Both the position numbers and the translations under genes were made by a program. A stretch of DNA of 64,000 nucleotides, from positions 21,911,295 through 21,975,294 of the forward strand of contig NC_088298.1 of NCBI RefSeq assembly GCF_032854445.1, read 5' to 3'. A model generated the notes under the pieces. The model saw nothing but the letters and a program-made list of their open reading frames with translations. It did not search any database and was not told the origin of the DNA. Shown piece by piece: positions 61,801-64,000 of the stretch. Numbering within the stretch: the first letter of the stretch is position 1; the number at the start of each line of letters is the position of its first letter. Source of the DNA: Liolophura sinensis. Its lineage: Eukaryota > Mollusca > Polyplacophora > Chitonida > Chitonidae.

Positions 61801-63275
61801 TTGTACACACTCCTCCATTCAGCCGTAAATGACAGACATGTGTTGGCATTCAAACAGATATTTTACTTCAAATAGAAAATTTAAACAATCAGTAAAGAAT
61901 CAAGATGAATTTACAATCAAAACATTGTGAGTGCAAGTCAATACCCCCAACCCCTGCTTTTGATAATCACACCCAATAAAACACATCTATACTCTAGTGT
62001 ATTCATAAGGTAATATACAGAAATGTTTAAATGTTTTAGAGATCAAAAGAAATGCAGCTATCACAAGCCTCTCGCGTGATAGACGTAAAATCTGAGTTTC
62101 ATAACCCACCTTTTAATTATTTTAAAGATATAAGCAAACTGCTGAATGATATGTCCAGATACAATGTAAGACATAGAGAGACTCTGACGGACGGATATTG
62201 GCAGATGCTAGGCTGAACATGCACCTTTTTTCTCCTCTTACTGGCTAGCTAAGGGCTGTAACTAAGATCCTATTATCACATACGAATGTACTTTGTGTAT
62301 TTCATGGCATAAAGTGTTAGCTTGTCGTCGGCCGGCCATTTTTGGTATACAGGTGCATGCTTGTGTACGTCCCTTGTTATAGGACAAGTGAGTGAATAAA
62401 AATTCCAAACGCGCACTGAAGCGAGACTATATCCGGTTTAGAAGCCAGACTATATCCGATTTAATAGTGATGCATAGGTCATAAAATCAAAAAAGGGAGG
62501 TCAGGCACATTGAAATATTTTCGTTTGCATATATTAGACACTTTTGATTGAGGTAATCACTGTAGGGTCTATGACTAATGCAAGGCCTTACACGGCAATC
62601 GAATAAATAAATAGGCCTAAACTACTAAATGTAACGTTCAGACTTAAAATTCATTTACAAATTACACAAAGCATGACACACCACCACATGTGCTCTCAAC
62701 CTGGATTCACCTAGGACTTTGGTATAGTGACACATCATTATTCATACAAAAGTATGTCTCCAAAGAAAAAAAATGAACCATCAGGATTCGAACTCCTTCT
62801 CAAAGTGGTACCTATTCTTTACCATGACTTGTTTAATTCTCTGTACTCTGAAGGACGCCTGACCGCATTTTAAACTTTCCATAATATGACACAACTGATC
62901 ACATGTTTATGATTTACATAACCAAATTTTGTTCTTCTGAAAATTTACAGAACTTTTTTATTTTACCTCTTTGGACTGATTTTCCGTCTTGTCGACACCT
63001 GTGCGACACATTTAGGCTTGTTTAAGCTCACCACTATAATGTTAGTGACGGAGAGATAATGAACAGTCACCAAAATAAATGTTTTTGTTGTATGTTGGGA
63101 TTACACTGGCCATATTTTCGATAAACAGAACGCATATGTAGACCTTTATATAATAAATTAATGACAACAAAGACATACTAAGGCTGGTGTTTATTATTTA
63201 TTTTCTGACATCGGTTCCTGTCCCATAACCGTGACCCCAGTGACCTCAGCGTTGTTCAAAATATCTCAAAGAAAT
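61801..63275. other. Gene-free stretch
   Basis: AT-rich; a tRNA B-box-like GGATTCGAACTCC occurs at 62789-62801. No gene seen. Confidence 0.45.
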
Positions 63276-63370
63276 TTTCCAGTGGTGGCAGTGACGTAAA
63301 GCGAGAATAAAGAGCGGCGCATGCGCTGTAAGGAGTATGAAACGTCACTCGACTGGAAACCAGTGTTACA
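63276..63370 (+). repeat. Dispersed repeat C
   Basis: AGTGGTGGCAGTGACGTAAAG, then GCGGCGCATGCGCTGTAAGG. Confidence 0.7.
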
Positions 63371-63589
63371 CTGATGACACCAGTGTCTACACTTAGAATT
63401 CCCCTTTTTGTCTAACTTCCCGAACTATAATAATATTGTGAAACTTATTTTGATGACGTGAGGTACAGCTCTATAATCAGTACTGGATGCGGTACTGTGT
63501 TTTTTTCCACCTTCATGAGCTAGTCAAAAGATAGAAACGAAATATCTGCCAGTAGAAAGGGGTCAGTCCACACCCAAAACTGTGCTGGC

Positions 63590-64000
63590 AGAATTGAATT
63601 GAATTGAATGTTTATTCACAATACGTAAATATATGTATAATGACATATCTCGTAAATGGCGGGAATAAAGTCCGAGGGACTTGTTCTATTCCTGACTCAT
63701 TATTATCAAATAATAATAATACATGCTTGGTGAGGAGCGATAATTATTGAATAATTGTATTAACAAAAAACTAAGTAACTTGGAAAAAAAATCACATAGA
63801 AATGTAACACTACAAACACCTAAGTTAACGATACAATAGTGTGAATAATATTTTGTGTGACACCTTCTATCTGTGGATCAAATGTGTTAATTAAAAAATC
63901 TTTCAACCTAGATTTGAATGAAGATGTGACATTGATTACTTTTGGGTTTGGAGGACTCCCTTGGAGCTAATGATCTGATGAAATGTGTGGATTGATTTGA
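63590..64000 (-). mobile_element. Possible LINE 3' end
   Basis: On minus, a frame near 63955-63830 reads NVTSSFKSRLKDFLIN and stops, followed by about 230 bp of AT-rich sequence and an (ATTCA)n tail (63590-63612), as in some non-LTR elements. Cut by the window edge; the family was not identified. Confidence 0.35.

Noticed and set aside
62780-62860. tRNA gene on the minus strand
   Set aside because: A B-box-like element is present, but no matching A box or cloverleaf stems could be drawn.

Overview
The window is from an animal nuclear genome. It is AT-rich and intron-rich, and packed with tRNA-derived SINEs, MITE-like elements, a Tc1/mariner element and minisatellites. The abundant SINE tail motifs look lophotrochozoan (a mollusc is most likely, a brachiopod cannot be excluded). 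That placement is inference. No tRNA, rRNA, CRISPR or prokaryotic operon structure is visible.

Layout. 1-17.8 kb is almost gene-free: scattered SINE copies, a 31-bp minisatellite (3.4-3.8 kb), a 164-bp higher-order repeat (6.5-7.3 kb) and several MITE-like elements. One possible first exon of an unidentified minus-strand gene lies near 1.6 kb. 17.87-27.42 kb holds one complete, well-supported gene: DBR1, the RNA lariat debranching enzyme. It has eight plus-strand exons, all junctions are phase-compatible, and it encodes 648 residues with every catalytic residue in place. Its introns carry two SINE families, a 1.7-kb pyrimidine-rich array, and a fourfold 161-bp tandem duplication of the end of exon 5 with its splice donor.

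29.9-57.0 kb is the most interesting part. I could assemble a family of small minus-strand genes that no single ORF reveals. Each has a signal-peptide exon, a 69-nt exon, a six-cysteine exon (C-x16-C-x11-CC-x7-CC) and a terminal transmembrane exon, reminiscent of Shisa/CYYR1-type proteins. Copies A (31.4-34.5 kb) and B (36.4-40.0 kb) are two halves of a tandem duplication of about 5 kb. Copy C (54.5-57.0 kb) keeps exons 2-4. Copy D (43.3-50.0 kb) is a relic. A and B have each lost a different splice donor. An 86-bp tandem array starts at the end of the copy A membrane exon.

52.2-53.7 kb is a Tc1-like transposon with near-perfect terminal repeats and one frameshift. 58.6-61.8 kb consists of 23-bp and 46-bp satellites. 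The right edge may hold the 3' end of a LINE.

How the parts relate: DBR1 and the cysteine-rich cluster have no evident functional link. Repeats explain most of the local structure, and both gene regions show tandem amplification of sequence around splice donors.
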